Source: an uncultured Aquimarina sp.
GTDB lineage: Bacteria > Bacteroidota > Bacteroidia > Flavobacteriales > Flavobacteriaceae
Assembly (NCBI RefSeq): GCF_947495315.1
Contig: NZ_CANLYD010000007.1
Coordinates: forward strand, 124,001 to 188,000
Direction of reading: 5' to 3'
Length of the DNA stretch: 64,000 bases
In this document: positions 1-9,932 of the stretch, piece by piece
How the letters are laid out: each line of letters starts with the position of its first letter
Position numbering within the stretch: position 1 is the first letter of the stretch
Notes under the pieces: generated by a model
Database searches by the model: none
The model's input: only the letters and a program-made list of their open reading frames with translations
What the model was told of the DNA's origin: nothing
Translations under genes and position numbers: made by a program

Positions 1-1405
1 ATCTTCCTCCTCTAACATTAATAGTTGGTTGACCTTCTACCTTAAACTTAAAGCCAGTTACTTTTAATTTAATATCAAAATCAAAGTCCGGAAGTATTGC
101 TCCTATAGAAGCTTTTTGTAATCCACTTTTAGACATTTTTATACTACCATCTTCACCTCTTACAGTACCGACTGGTCTAGGGATATCTTTTATTCTGAAT
201 TTCTTGGTATCACTTACTGAAGAACCATTTGGTAATTTACCACTAACTTTAATATTTACCTCTCTAGCTTTTACTGTAGTAACATTCATCATATATTTAC
301 CAGCACCACCTCTTTTCTTAAGACCCGGAGCACTTGCATTTACAGAAGGAACACCTGGAATAGAAATCGTCATTGGGTTCTGTACTCCACGATACACCAC
401 ATTCATCTTATCAGCAGAAATTACTGCAGAATTTGGTTTTGGAATTACTGCATAAGAACTTTTAATTGGAATAGTTACAGTAGAATCACCCTCTTTGAAT
501 TGAAGTTCTCCTTTTACTTCTCTTTCACCAACATTACCTGCAGGGAAATCCAACATTATTTGTCCATTAGTTACTTCTGTCTGTTCTTTACCATTAACGG
601 TAACCTTAGTAGGCTTCAAGGTAGCATCAAAACGACCTAATACAATACGCCCCTTAAACTTCTCTCCACTAAAGAAAGCTGTCTTGTCCGGAACAACTAT
701 TGCCTCATAGTTACTAAACGAAAGTTCTGAAGCTTGCTGACCTGCTAACAAAGCCGATAACACTTTACTTTCTGTCGTCTTAACATCAGCTTGCATTTGA
801 GTTAGCTTAGTAAGAGAAGCTACTAAAGGAAAACCTTCGAAATTATATTTTAACCAATTCTTTTTTACGCCTTCACTATCTTCAACATCATTCGTGCTAA
901 ATGTTTTGTCTACATCATCCGCTACAGCCGGCTCCACCTCTTTAACAGTACGAATAGCAGCTGAAACTCCATCTCGATATTTAGACACATTATCCATAAA
1001 TGCTTTAGCATCACCAGACAAAACTCCTCCTTTAAAGAATTTTTCATCTAGCTCGTCTCCTTTATCCATTGATTCATAATCCGTAGGATCATCCTTTCCT
1101 TCTAAAAGGCCACTTTTTATAGATTCCAAATAATCATTAAACTCATTAGATAAAGCACTTATTTGATCAGCTTTTTCCTTAAGCGGTGTATATTTCTCTG
1201 GTTGTTCTGAAACTTTATCCGCTAAACCAGCCATAAAAGCCGCATTACGCTCTGTAGAGATTGTATTAGAAGCAGTTAACTTTTCGTTCATTAGACCAAA
1301 AGCCGATAATACTTCTTTTGACATATTTAATGCCATCATTGCTATAAATACCAAGTACATAAGATTGATCATCTTCTGCCTTGGTGATAATTTTCCTCCT
1401 GCCAT
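1..1405 (-). CDS. gldM: Gliding motility / T9SS motor protein GldM (3' end outside window)
   Basis: GldM spans the inner membrane once and reaches through the periplasm toward the GldK/GldN ring. With GldL it forms the proton-driven motor of gliding and type IX secretion. The frame is open from an ATG at 1405 down to base 1, about 468 codons, so roughly the last 50 codons of a protein usually a little over 510 aa are missing. The N-terminus reads MAGGKLSPRQKMINLMYLVF, the usual GldM start, with one membrane helix at about residues 10-30. A long polar periplasmic region follows. It lies 41 bases downstream of gldL in the order gldK-gldL-gldM. Identification is by N-terminal sequence, membrane layout and synteny. 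Confidence 0.95.
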   Translation of the reverse strand, partial: MAGGKLSPRQKMINLMYLVFIAMMALNMSKEVLSAFGLMNEKLTASNTISTERNAAFMAGLADKVSEQPEKYTPLKEKADQISALSNEFNDYLESIKSGLLEGKDDPTDYESMDKGDELDEKFFKGGVLSGDAKAFMDNVSKYRDGVSAAIRTVKEVEPAVADDVDKTFSTNDVEDSEGVKKNWLKYNFEGFPLVASLTKLTQMQADVKTTESKVLSALLAGQQASELSFSNYEAIVVPDKTAFFSGEKFKGRIVLGRFDATLKPTKVTVNGKEQTEVTNGQIMLDFPAGNVGEREVKGELQFKEGDSTVTIPIKSSYAVIPKPNSAVISADKMNVVYRGVQNPMTISIPGVPSVNASAPGLKKRGGAGKYMMNVTTVKAREVNIKVSGKLPNGSSVSDTKKFRIKDIPRPVGTVRGEDGSIKMSKSGLQKASIGAILPDFDFDIKLKVTGFKFKVEGQPTINVRGGR

Positions 1406-1446
1406 GTTTCTATATTTTGGTAGTTATTTTTTAATTTAGTTAAATA

Positions 1447-2073
1447 CTAGTTTCTGTTCATAGCACTTAACATACCACCATATACTCCATTAAGAGAAGA
1501 TAAGTTACTGGCAAGACTTTCCATTTGGTCTTTAAGTTTCTGAGCATTATCTGCAATAGCTTGATTAGCCTCAGCCTGAGATGCTGAAGATTCTAACTGT
1601 ACTTTATAAAGACTATTTAATGATTCTAATGAAGCAGCAGCTTTTGCCATCTCTTCACTATATTTTTTCTGACCTTGGATTGAATCAATCGTAGGAGAAA
1701 TTCCTTTTGCAGCTCCTTCAAAATTACGAATACTTTCTCCAAGACTACTCATAAGACTAGAATCTACTCTCGCTTCTTTAAGCATTTCATCTAATTTCTT
1801 AGACAACATTCCTTCTGGAGTTTGATTTTCTTTCTTGTCTTTCTTATTACCTCCAGCTAATTCAGGGTACACTAAAGACCAATCTAAATCATCATCAACA
1901 GGTTCGAATGCAGAAACTGTAAATACCAATGCTTCAGTAATTAGACCAATGATAAGCATTTCATTACCTGCTGGCCAGTGCATAATTTTAAATAACGCTC
2001 CAAGGATTACTACAGCTGCTCCCAGACCGTATACCATGTTCATTAATTTCTTGCTTGATTTTGAATTTGCCAT
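1447..2073 (-). CDS. gldL: Gliding motility / T9SS motor protein GldL
   Basis: GldL is the inner-membrane partner of GldM in the motor that powers type IX secretion and gliding. The 208-aa protein has two transmembrane helices near residues 12-30 and 36-55, then a cytoplasmic, coiled-coil-rich Ala/Ser/Glu tail. Lys29 in helix 1 and Glu47 in helix 2 appear to match the intramembrane Lys and Glu of Flavobacterium johnsoniae GldL, the Glu being implicated in proton coupling. The loop between the helices is a few residues shorter than I recall for that protein. The gene lies between gldK (92 bases upstream) and gldM (41 bases downstream). Confidence 0.95.
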   Translation of the reverse strand: MANSKSSKKLMNMVYGLGAAVVILGALFKIMHWPAGNEMLIIGLITEALVFTVSAFEPVDDDLDWSLVYPELAGGNKKDKKENQTPEGMLSKKLDEMLKEARVDSSLMSSLGESIRNFEGAAKGISPTIDSIQGQKKYSEEMAKAAASLESLNSLYKVQLESSASQAEANQAIADNAQKLKDQMESLASNLSSLNGVYGGMLSAMNRN

Positions 2074-2165
2074 AATAAATGTGTTTAGTTTTTTAAATTT
2101 TTTTTAAGTATTAAATTAAAAAAGGGTTAGTAATTAAGGTTGATAGATAAATTTTGGGACTTATT

Positions 2166-3539
2166 CTAATTCTGATTTTGGGTATTATCTTCTCCAGTAA
2201 CGTCAGTACCCATATAATCCTGTACCGTTCTGAATCCAATATAACTTCTAGCCGAATCTGCGTATTCGTAATCTCTGGTACTTACCTGTAGGAAATAAGC
2301 AACATCTTTCCAGGATCCTCCACGCACAACTTTTCGTTTGTTCTGATCATCGTTAACATTCGGGTTCATTGATGATACATATTCATAGGCTGCAGGGTCA
2401 TAAGAAGACTGCACCCACTCTGAAACATTACCTGCCATGTTATATAAGTTATAATCATTTGGGTCAAATGTTTTTGCTTCCACTGTATACAAGAAGTTAT
2501 CAGCTGCGTAATTACCTCGTAAAGGTTTAAAATTAGCTAAGAAACAACCTCTGTCGTTCAAAGCATAAGGTCCACCCCAAGGATATGTTCCTGATTCTAA
2601 TCCACCTCTTGCTGCATATTCCCACTCAGCTTCTGTAGGTAATCTAAAATAGTTTACAAACTCCTTATTACGTTTTTTCTGATAAGAATTCTTCTCGATA
2701 GTTCTCCAAGTACAAAAAGCCTTAGCTTGTTCCCAAGAAACTCCAACTACCGGATAATCATCATATGAACTATGCCAGAAGTAATCATTATGCATTGGTT
2801 CATTATATGAATAATTAAAATCTTTAATCCAAACGGTAGTATCAGGATATACCTCAATCACTGTCTCTTTAACGAAATCTTTTCTTCTTCCTTTTTTCGC
2901 ACGAGCTGCAGCTTGAATATCCATCCAAGTAAATCTGAATTTAAAGTTTTGCACATCAAACGTTCGTCTTCCATTGTAAGATTCTTCTAATGGTATGTAT
3001 AAAGAATCCATTACTTCTGTGTAAAACTCATCAGGATAATCCTCTGTATCCCATTCAATATCTATGTCCTTGTTAAGTTTTCGACCCTCATAGCCCGTTT
3101 CTCCGGTTCCGCTATAGTTATCATAGACATATTTCTCATATACAGACATATCTTCGGTATTCGCATCAAGAAATGCGTATTCTCCAATACCATCATCTCC
3201 AGGAGTTTTTCCCATTTCATCAGCCATTATAGCTAATTTCATCCTTACGGTGGAATCGCGAACCCAACGAACAAATTGTCTATATTCACTGTTAGTAACT
3301 TCAGTCTCGTCCATGTAGAAAGATCGAACGGTAACTGTCTTGGTAGGCGCATTGGCTAATGCTGCCTTGTCATCATCGGATTTACCCATAATAAATGATC
3401 CTCCGGGGATGAGGGCCATTCCGTAGGGTTTCTCCGGATGCCATTTTTTACCCTTTACTCCAACTAGTTCTCCGCGGTTTCCTCCGCCACAACTATATAG
3501 TATTGCTACAATAGCAAAGAGTGATACAAATTTCTTCAT
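2166..3539 (-). CDS. gldK: Gliding motility lipoprotein GldK (T9SS ring component)
   Basis: GldK is an outer-membrane lipoprotein that forms the periplasmic ring of the type IX secretion system with GldN. The 457-aa protein begins MKKFVSLFAIVAILYSCGGG, a lipoprotein signal with the lipidated Cys at residue 17. The body is an FGE-sulfatase (SUMF1-like) domain, seen in AEWEYAARGG, NMAGNVSEW, VVRGGSW and the terminal IGFRTVQ. GldK is thought to use this fold structurally and not as an enzyme. It is the first gene of gldKLM on the minus strand, and 110 bases separate it from the upstream arginase-fold gene. GldJ is a paralogue, but the adjacency to gldL-gldM decides for GldK. Confidence 0.95.
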   Translation of the reverse strand: MKKFVSLFAIVAILYSCGGGNRGELVGVKGKKWHPEKPYGMALIPGGSFIMGKSDDDKAALANAPTKTVTVRSFYMDETEVTNSEYRQFVRWVRDSTVRMKLAIMADEMGKTPGDDGIGEYAFLDANTEDMSVYEKYVYDNYSGTGETGYEGRKLNKDIDIEWDTEDYPDEFYTEVMDSLYIPLEESYNGRRTFDVQNFKFRFTWMDIQAAARAKKGRRKDFVKETVIEVYPDTTVWIKDFNYSYNEPMHNDYFWHSSYDDYPVVGVSWEQAKAFCTWRTIEKNSYQKKRNKEFVNYFRLPTEAEWEYAARGGLESGTYPWGGPYALNDRGCFLANFKPLRGNYAADNFLYTVEAKTFDPNDYNLYNMAGNVSEWVQSSYDPAAYEYVSSMNPNVNDDQNKRKVVRGGSWKDVAYFLQVSTRDYEYADSARSYIGFRTVQDYMGTDVTGEDNTQNQN

Positions 3540-3649
3540 AACGTGTTTTAGGTTAAGATCTTCGAGATTTAAGGTGGTAAACCTATTTATTTATTTCCAG
3601 AAAAACAATTTTTTTCCAAAAAAAACCTTAAATCTCCCTAATAAAAATG

Positions 3650-4813
3650 TTAAACTTCGTTTTTTCGTTTTGCCTTATACCATCTTTCAGGTATTTCTTG
3701 ATTACAAGCACGCTCATAATCGTTGTATGTGCAAGGTAATAACGTGTGTCTTTTCAATTTATTATTTCCAGATGAAATAAAAGGTATTTCTATCCACCAT
3801 CTTTCTGTTTTATCGCTTTTATAAAATGAAAGAACTTCATCTTCTATAGGCACACTATAGTGAAGTGTTCCTGTCTGATTTTTAATATCTAACTCATTGG
3901 ACCTATAATTAACTCCCTCAATAAAATACCAAAATATTTGTGCAATTAACAATGCCGTCGTTTCTTCATGTTTAAAGTTTTTGAATTCATAGACTCCAAA
4001 ACTTTTTACCTTATCACTAATACCAGCATATCTTGCAATAGCACATATCTCTCTACCATCAAAACCATTCGGTGAAGCATACTTGTAATTAAGATACGTA
4101 GAGCTCATAGCCCCAAGATCAATTGCTACAATATCAGCATCGCGCATGATAGGCTCTACAATTGTAACATCTGATGTCACTTCCCCCAACCGATATGCAT
4201 CAAAATATAATTTCTCTATTAAATCTATTTCTTCTTGTGAATTAAAATAAGTTTGATACCCTATATTGCTATAATTGAAAAGATTATAAGGCTGTTCTAC
4301 AATAATCTTACCTACAAAAGAGGTATTTGTTATTGGCTGAGAAGTATTTCCTAAATCAAACCTACTATCTACATTGACAAGATTAACCATTCTCTCCAAA
4401 ATATCAAAAGCACGATACTGACCATATACTAAATCTTGACTACCTCCAATAATTAGGGGTATCACATTTTTTTGAAGTAGTGTAGCAAGAATATCTTTCA
4501 TTAAAAAATAAGTATCGCTTACTTCTTCTCCTGGAATAATATCTCCAAGATCTACAATTAAAGTATCCCAATTACCTGGAAACAGGTCATATAAAGATTT
4601 TCGTATAGTATCAAAATGCAGCTCTTCTCCCAGAAAATTAATATCATTTCTATTCTCTCTAACGCAAATAATTGCAATATCTACTTTATCAAGATCAGGA
4701 ACTCCATAGTCAGAAGTATGAACTTTAATCTGTTTGCCTAATGATTGATCTGGTAGCAATGCAACATGCGCTGCCACTATTTCGCTGACTGGTGAAAGAA
4801 ACTCTAAAGACAT
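3650..4813 (-). CDS. Arginase/formimidoylglutamase-fold protein with degraded metal site
   Basis: This 387-aa protein resembles the ureohydrolase (arginase, agmatinase, HutG) superfamily in the order of its motifs, but the manganese ligands are missing. The GGxH motif reads IIGGSQD, DAHxD reads VDSRFD (His replaced by Arg), and the SxDxDxxD motif reads VAIDLGAMS. Active members bind two Mn ions through exactly these residues, so ureohydrolase activity looks unlikely. I see no signal peptide, which suggests a cytoplasmic protein. It lies 12 bases downstream of topA and just upstream of gldK, all minus strand. I recall annotated formimidoylglutamases beside gldK in other flavobacteria. A structural or regulatory role in the T9SS locus is possible but unproven. 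Confidence 0.75.
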   Translation of the reverse strand: MSLEFLSPVSEIVAAHVALLPDQSLGKQIKVHTSDYGVPDLDKVDIAIICVRENRNDINFLGEELHFDTIRKSLYDLFPGNWDTLIVDLGDIIPGEEVSDTYFLMKDILATLLQKNVIPLIIGGSQDLVYGQYRAFDILERMVNLVNVDSRFDLGNTSQPITNTSFVGKIIVEQPYNLFNYSNIGYQTYFNSQEEIDLIEKLYFDAYRLGEVTSDVTIVEPIMRDADIVAIDLGAMSSTYLNYKYASPNGFDGREICAIARYAGISDKVKSFGVYEFKNFKHEETTALLIAQIFWYFIEGVNYRSNELDIKNQTGTLHYSVPIEDEVLSFYKSDKTERWWIEIPFISSGNNKLKRHTLLPCTYNDYERACNQEIPERWYKAKRKNEV

Positions 4814-4825
4814 ATTATTATATAC

Positions 4826-7327
4826 TTATTTCTTTTTAGTAGTCTTTTTTGTTGTTTTTTTCTTAGCAGTAGTCTTCTTTTTAGGAGCATTCTTTTCGAT
4901 AAGATCTTTTACCTTTTCTAAAGTAAGTTTAGTAGCATCTACAGTTTTAGGTAATTCAATTTTGATTTTACCTTTTATAACATTGCTTCGCCCCCATCTT
5001 GCTTTTTCAACTCGGATACCTTCTTCCTCCCAATTATGAATTACTTTATCAATCTCTTTCTGTTTCTTTTCTTCAATAAGCTGAATAATATCCTCATCAG
5101 AAAGGTTATCAAAGTCATATTTTTTATTCACATTGATAAACATCCCATTCCATTTAATAAATGGACCAAACCGACCAGTTCCTTTTTGCACTGGTAAATT
5201 TTCATATGTATATATTGGAGCATCTGCCTTTTCTTTAGCATCAATAAGTTCGATTGCTCTTTCTAATGATGTGCTTAAGGGATCTTCTCCTTTATCAAGA
5301 GAAACAAATTTAGCTCCAAACTTTACATATGGACCAAAACGTCCATTATTTACAGTAACTGTTTCCCCTTTATAATCACCTAGCTCTTTTGGCAATTGAA
5401 ATAAATCCATTGCTTGTTCAAAAGTTATACTCCCTAACGTTTGCCCTGGTGCCAAACTAGCAAACCTTGGTTTATCCTCATCTTCTGCAGTACCAATTTG
5501 TACCATTGGTCCAAATTTTCCTAAACGAACACTTACAGGTTTCCCAGAATCTGGATCTTCTCCTAAAATCCTTTCTCCCACCTCACGCTCTGCATTCTGA
5601 GCAACATCTTCTACTCTAGGATGAAACTCGTCATAAAACTCTTTCATTACATGAGTCCAGTCTTCCTGGCCTTCAGCAATTTCATCAAAGTCTTGCTCTA
5701 CTTTTGCTGTAAAATTATAATCTAAAATAGAAGAGAAATGATTTACTAAAAAGTCATTAACCACCATTCCCACATCGGTCGGAATTAATTTTCCTTTATC
5801 ACTTCCTACTTTTTCCTTTAAATTTTTCTCTTTAATTGCATCACCAGAAAGCGTAATCTGAACATAACCTCGCTCTTCTCCCTCTTTAGAACCTTTTTCT
5901 ATATAGTTTCTATTTTGGATGGTAGAGATTGTTGGCGCATACGTAGATGGACGGCCAATACCTAATTCTTCTAATTTTTTTACTAAAGCCGCTTCAGAAT
6001 ATCGGCTTGGTGGTCTGGTAAATCTTTCGGTAGCGGTAACATAATTATTAAACAAATTCTCACCAACTTTCATAGCAGGCAAGATGCCGCTTTGCTCTTC
6101 ATCTTCATCATCATTGCCTTCAAGATACACTTTAAGGAAACCTTCAAATTTTATCACCTCTCCATTTGCAACAAATTGCTCATTATGAGAAGTAGATCCA
6201 ATTTTCACATTGGTTCTTTCTAATTTAGCATCACTCATTTGTGAAGCAATCGCTCTTTTCCAGATTAATTCGTAGAGACGTTGTTGATCATAATCAACCG
6301 GTACCGTATGTCTTGAAAAATCCGTCGGTCTTATTGCTTCGTGAGCCTCTTGAGCTCCTTTTGCTTTTCCTTTATATTGTTTAGGATTGCTATATTCTTC
6401 TCCGTATGCAGAAATTATTTCTGCTTTTGCACCGTTTTGAGCTTCTGTAGATAGATTCACACTATCTGTTCTCATATAGGTAATCAATCCAGCCTCATAC
6501 AAACGTTGCGCCATCGTCATTGTCTTACTAACAGAAAAATACAATTTTCTGGATGCTTCCTGTTGTAAGGTAGATGTTGTAAATGGTGGTGCAGGTGATT
6601 TTTTTGCTGGTTTGGTAGTAAGATCAGCAACATTAAAACCAGCTCCCAGGTTCTTCTTTAAAAATGCTTGCGCTTCTTCTTTTGTAGAAAAATTCTTAGG
6701 CAATTTCGCTTTAAAAGACTTTCCTTTTTCATTAGCGAACTCTGCATCAACGCGATAAGAAGCAACAGGAGCGAAACCAAGTATCTCACGTTCTCTCTCT
6801 ACAATCAACCTCACAGATACAGACTGTACCCTTCCTGCTGATAATCCTCCTTTTACTTTTCTCCATAAAACAGGAGATAATTCATATCCTACTAATCGAT
6901 CAAGCACTCGTCTAGCTTGCTGCGCATTTACTAAATTATAATCTATACTTCTCGGATTTTCAATTGCCTTAAGTATTGCTTTTTTAGTAATCTCGTGAAA
7001 AACAATTCTACGTGTCTTATCTTTATCTAGTTTTAACTCTTCTGCCAAATGCCAAGCAATAGCTTCTCCCTCTCGATCCTCATCACTAGCTAACCATACC
7101 ATCTCTGCTTTCTTAGAAAGATCTTTCAGCTTTTTAACCACATCTTTCTTATCTTTTGAGACAATATATTTTGGTTTAAACCCTTCTTCAACATCCACAC
7201 CAAGTTCTTTTGCGGGCAAATCTGCAATATGTCCAAAACTAGAAGCTACTTTATAATCTTTTCCTAGAAACTTTTCTATTGTCTTTGCCTTAGCTGGTGA
7301 CTCCACAATCACTAAATTCTTAGCCAT
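4826..7327 (-). CDS. topA: DNA topoisomerase I (type IA)
   Basis: TopA relaxes negative supercoils by cutting one strand through a 5'-phosphotyrosine link. The 833-aa protein starts MAKNLVIVESPAKAKTIEKF, the Toprim domain, with the acidic Mg-binding set (Glu9, and SDEDREGEAI at 81-90). The catalytic Tyr is Tyr284 in GLITYMRTDS. The C-terminal part has no Cys4 zinc fingers. It carries three of the repeats seen in Bacteroidota TopA (FGPMVQIG, FGPYVKFG, FGPFIKWNG) and a lysine-rich KKTTKKTTKKK tail suited to DNA binding. The length is normal for the phylum. It is followed after 12 bases by the arginase-fold gene. Confidence 0.97.
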   Translation of the reverse strand: MAKNLVIVESPAKAKTIEKFLGKDYKVASSFGHIADLPAKELGVDVEEGFKPKYIVSKDKKDVVKKLKDLSKKAEMVWLASDEDREGEAIAWHLAEELKLDKDKTRRIVFHEITKKAILKAIENPRSIDYNLVNAQQARRVLDRLVGYELSPVLWRKVKGGLSAGRVQSVSVRLIVEREREILGFAPVASYRVDAEFANEKGKSFKAKLPKNFSTKEEAQAFLKKNLGAGFNVADLTTKPAKKSPAPPFTTSTLQQEASRKLYFSVSKTMTMAQRLYEAGLITYMRTDSVNLSTEAQNGAKAEIISAYGEEYSNPKQYKGKAKGAQEAHEAIRPTDFSRHTVPVDYDQQRLYELIWKRAIASQMSDAKLERTNVKIGSTSHNEQFVANGEVIKFEGFLKVYLEGNDDEDEEQSGILPAMKVGENLFNNYVTATERFTRPPSRYSEAALVKKLEELGIGRPSTYAPTISTIQNRNYIEKGSKEGEERGYVQITLSGDAIKEKNLKEKVGSDKGKLIPTDVGMVVNDFLVNHFSSILDYNFTAKVEQDFDEIAEGQEDWTHVMKEFYDEFHPRVEDVAQNAEREVGERILGEDPDSGKPVSVRLGKFGPMVQIGTAEDEDKPRFASLAPGQTLGSITFEQAMDLFQLPKELGDYKGETVTVNNGRFGPYVKFGAKFVSLDKGEDPLSTSLERAIELIDAKEKADAPIYTYENLPVQKGTGRFGPFIKWNGMFINVNKKYDFDNLSDEDIIQLIEEKKQKEIDKVIHNWEEEGIRVEKARWGRSNVIKGKIKIELPKTVDATKLTLEKVKDLIEKNAPKKKTTAKKKTTKKTTKKK

Positions 7328-7492
7328 AATCCTTTTTTTTCATCTGTTGATAAATACTATTTATTGGTTGACAGATGGAATCGCCAATAAATATTTTCAG
7401 TTGGTAATAACCCAGCGTTGATGACTTATTTCTGGAAGCAAAAGTATATCAATTTTTCGAGATCAAAATTTTTTCTCAAAAATTATACTAAA

Positions 7493-7517
7493 AAAACCTG
7501 CAAAATCAGCAGGTTTT
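7493..7517 (-). terminator. Rho-independent terminator of the membrane-protein gene
   Basis: A 9-bp perfect stem (AAAACCTGC / GCAGGTTTT) with a 7-base loop lies 11 bases after the stop of the minus-strand gene ending at 7529. Read on the minus strand, the right arm runs into six T residues. It should end transcription before topA, whose start is at 7327. Confidence 0.8.
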
Positions 7518-7528
7518 ATTTTACTTTT

Positions 7529-8311
7529 TTATTCAACAATCGCATTCCATTCCTCGGATTCTGTTTCATTTTCGAAACCTATAGTATCCTTGTACATGTA
7601 GTAAACAGGAATTCGAACAAAGAATATAGTAAAAAATATTCCTATCCCACAAGCCATCAAACCAACAATTTCTGCTAAAACGGCTGATATTAAAATCAAC
7701 AAAAAAGCCATGAGCCAAATTTTATTACCTAATTTAAAACTTGCTTTAATCAAATCTGAAGCACTCACATCAGGATTAAATGCAAAAATAACACCTAACA
7801 ATTGTAAAGGCACCATTACATATAAAAGCGGAAAAAAACATAAGGACATAGCTACTATGGAAATTACTGAAATAGCAATAGCAAGAACTAATATTTTCCC
7901 TAAGTACTTTCCTTTAAAAAACATAAAATAATTTGATCCTTGATGTAGCTCCAAATCCTCCTGTTTGCAAGTTTGATAGAAATGAGCAATAATACCAAAT
8001 TGAAACGCAGAAGCAATCATAGAAACTACAACTGCCAATACTACAAACAAAATAGCTAATCCTATAGAAACTTCTTCGAATTGGTTAGAGTATTCACCAT
8101 ATGAATCATCAAAACCATTTATACTTGCTAACGCAACAATAGGAATGTACATTACAATGATTAGTGGAATGATAACCACAAAAGAAATAAGCAAATGAAT
8201 AAATCCCTGCAACCATACTTTCTTAAAAAGCTCGATACTTTTATTAAAAATATTCCCAAAATCTATTGGACTAATGTTTTCTATTTTATCAAAGAGTTGA
8301 CTAGCATTCAT
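7529..8311 (-). CDS. Polytopic inner-membrane protein of unknown function
   Basis: I do not recognise a functional family. The 260-aa protein has a short soluble N-terminus (MNASQLFDKIENISPIDFGN) followed by about six hydrophobic segments, near residues 35-65, 90-120, 135-180 and 195-235, and a short acidic tail. There is no signal peptide and no catalytic motif. The layout resembles small DUF975-like or GPDPase-membrane-domain proteins. Related flavobacterial proteins are sometimes mislabelled beta-carotene monooxygenase, which nothing here supports. It is divergent from miaB across 138 bases and has its own terminator, so it is probably a single-gene unit. Confidence 0.75.
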   Translation of the reverse strand: MNASQLFDKIENISPIDFGNIFNKSIELFKKVWLQGFIHLLISFVVIIPLIIVMYIPIVALASINGFDDSYGEYSNQFEEVSIGLAILFVVLAVVVSMIASAFQFGIIAHFYQTCKQEDLELHQGSNYFMFFKGKYLGKILVLAIAISVISIVAMSLCFFPLLYVMVPLQLLGVIFAFNPDVSASDLIKASFKLGNKIWLMAFLLILISAVLAEIVGLMACGIGIFFTIFFVRIPVYYMYKDTIGFENETESEEWNAIVE

Positions 8312-8379
8312 ACACAGGATTGATTTAGTTGATTAGTTTTCTCAAATATAAATATTTAAACAAATATAATCCTGCCACT

Positions 8380-8410
8380 TTGTCATATGTCGTTTTAAAG
8401 AGTATCTTTG
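8380..8410 (+). promoter_or_regulatory. Probable Bacteroidota-type promoter of miaB
   Basis: The sequence TATCTTTG at 8403-8410 fits the phylum -7 element TAnnTTTG, and a TTG at 8380-8382 sits 20 bases upstream in the -33 position. Transcription would start roughly 30 bases before the miaB ATG at 8450. Confidence 0.55.
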
Positions 8411-8449
8411 CACACTATTTGAGTTGAATAGACAAGGATATTATCACAC

Positions 8450-9895
8450 ATGGAGAAGATTATTGATGAAAACATCCAGGGACAAGCATTGTCTCTGGAC
8501 GAAAAAGAAGGAAATACCAGAAAGCTTTTTATTGAAAGCTACGGATGCCAAATGAATTTTAGCGACAGCGAAATTGTAGCTTCAATTTTAGCTAAAGAAG
8601 GTTTTAACACTACTCAAAACCTTGAAGATGCTGATCTGGTTTTGGTAAATACCTGTTCTATTCGTGAAAAAGCAGAACTAACAGTAAGAAAACGTTTAGA
8701 AAAATATAACGCAGTAAAAAGAATAAATCCAAGCATGAAAGTGGGTGTTCTAGGATGTATGGCAGAACGTTTAAAAAGTAAGTTCCTAGAAGAAGAAAAG
8801 ATTGTTGACCTAGTAGTAGGACCTGATGCCTATAAAGATTTACCTAATTTGATAGAAGAGGTTGATGCAGGGCGCAATGCGGTAAATGTAGTTTTATCAA
8901 AAGAAGAGACCTATGGAGATATCTCTCCAGTTCGCTTACAAAGCAATGGAGTCTCTGCTTTTGTTTCTATCACTAGAGGTTGTGATAATATGTGTACTTT
9001 TTGCGTAGTACCTTTTACCAGAGGAAGAGAACGAAGTCGTGATCCGCAAAGTATTCTGAAAGAAATAGACGATCTGGTTATCAATAATTTCAAAGAAATT
9101 ACATTATTAGGCCAAAATGTTGATAGTTATTTATGGTATGGCGGAGGACTAAAAAAAGATTTTGACAAGGCTAGTGATTTACAAAAAGCTACTGCCACAG
9201 ATTTTGCAAAGCTTTTGGATCTAGTAGCAGAAAAGTATCCTAAACTGCGTATACGTTTCTCCACATCCAATCCTCAGGATATGACATTAGATGTAATTGA
9301 GGTAATGGCGAAGCACAAAAACATCTGTAAACATATTCACCTACCTATACAAAGTGGAAGCGATCGCATTCTTGCAGCAATGAATCGCTTACATACACGC
9401 CAAGAATATATTGAACTAGTGGATAACATAAAACAAATCATTCCTGATTGTTCTATAACCCAGGATATGATTATTGGTTTTCCGACAGAAACCGAAGAAG
9501 ATCATCAGGATACATTATCGTTGTTAGAACGCATTAAGTATGAACACGGTTATATGTATGCTTATTCTGAAAGACCAGGAACGTTGGCCGAAAGAAAGCT
9601 AGAAGATGATGTTCCGGAAGAAGTTAAAAAAAGGAGGCTTGCAGAAGTAATTGCATTACAACGTAAACATTGTGCTTACAGGCATGAATCCTATATTGGA
9701 CAAACTTTTGAAGTCTTAATAGAAAAAGAATCTAAAAAATCAGATAAACATTGGAGCGGAAGAACCACAAAAAATATAGTTGCAATTTTCCCTAAAGGCG
9801 ATTATAAAATAGGAGATTTTGTCATGGTTCGTATTGATCAGTGCACAAGCGCCACACTACTCGGAGAAGCAGTAGGATATTCTGATAATAATTAA
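8450..9895 (+). CDS. miaB: tRNA-2-methylthio-N6-dimethylallyladenosine synthase MiaB
   Basis: MiaB is a radical-SAM methylthiotransferase that converts i6A37 to ms2i6A37 in tRNAs reading UNN codons. The 481-aa protein shows the three Cys of the N-terminal UPF0004 domain that hold the auxiliary cluster (C33 in YGCQMN, C69 in NTCSIR, C103 in LGCMAE). It also has the radical-SAM CxxxCxxC at C178, C182 and C185 in [10 protein letters not shown], and a C-terminal TRAM domain (about 415-478). MiaB is preferred over RimO because of the [14 protein letters not shown] start and GRERSR after the cluster. It heads a plus-strand run, with the sigma-54 type activator 37 bases downstream. Confidence 0.97.
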   Translation: MEKIIDENIQGQALSLDEKEGNTRKLFIESYGCQMNFSDSEIVASILAKEGFNTTQNLEDADLVLVNTCSIREKAELTVRKRLEKYNAVKRINPSMKVGVLGCMAERLKSKFLEEEKIVDLVVGPDAYKDLPNLIEEVDAGRNAVNVVLSKEETYGDISPVRLQSNGVSAFVSITRGCDNMCTFCVVPFTRGRERSRDPQSILKEIDDLVINNFKEITLLGQNVDSYLWYGGGLKKDFDKASDLQKATATDFAKLLDLVAEKYPKLRIRFSTSNPQDMTLDVIEVMAKHKNICKHIHLPIQSGSDRILAAMNRLHTRQEYIELVDNIKQIIPDCSITQDMIIGFPTETEEDHQDTLSLLERIKYEHGYMYAYSERPGTLAERKLEDDVPEEVKKRRLAEVIALQRKHCAYRHESYIGQTFEVLIEKESKKSDKHWSGRTTKNIVAIFPKGDYKIGDFVMVRIDQCTSATLLGEAVGYSDNN

Positions 9896-9932
9896 GTTTA
9901 ACATTGAAAACATACTAATATAGCTCTATTAA

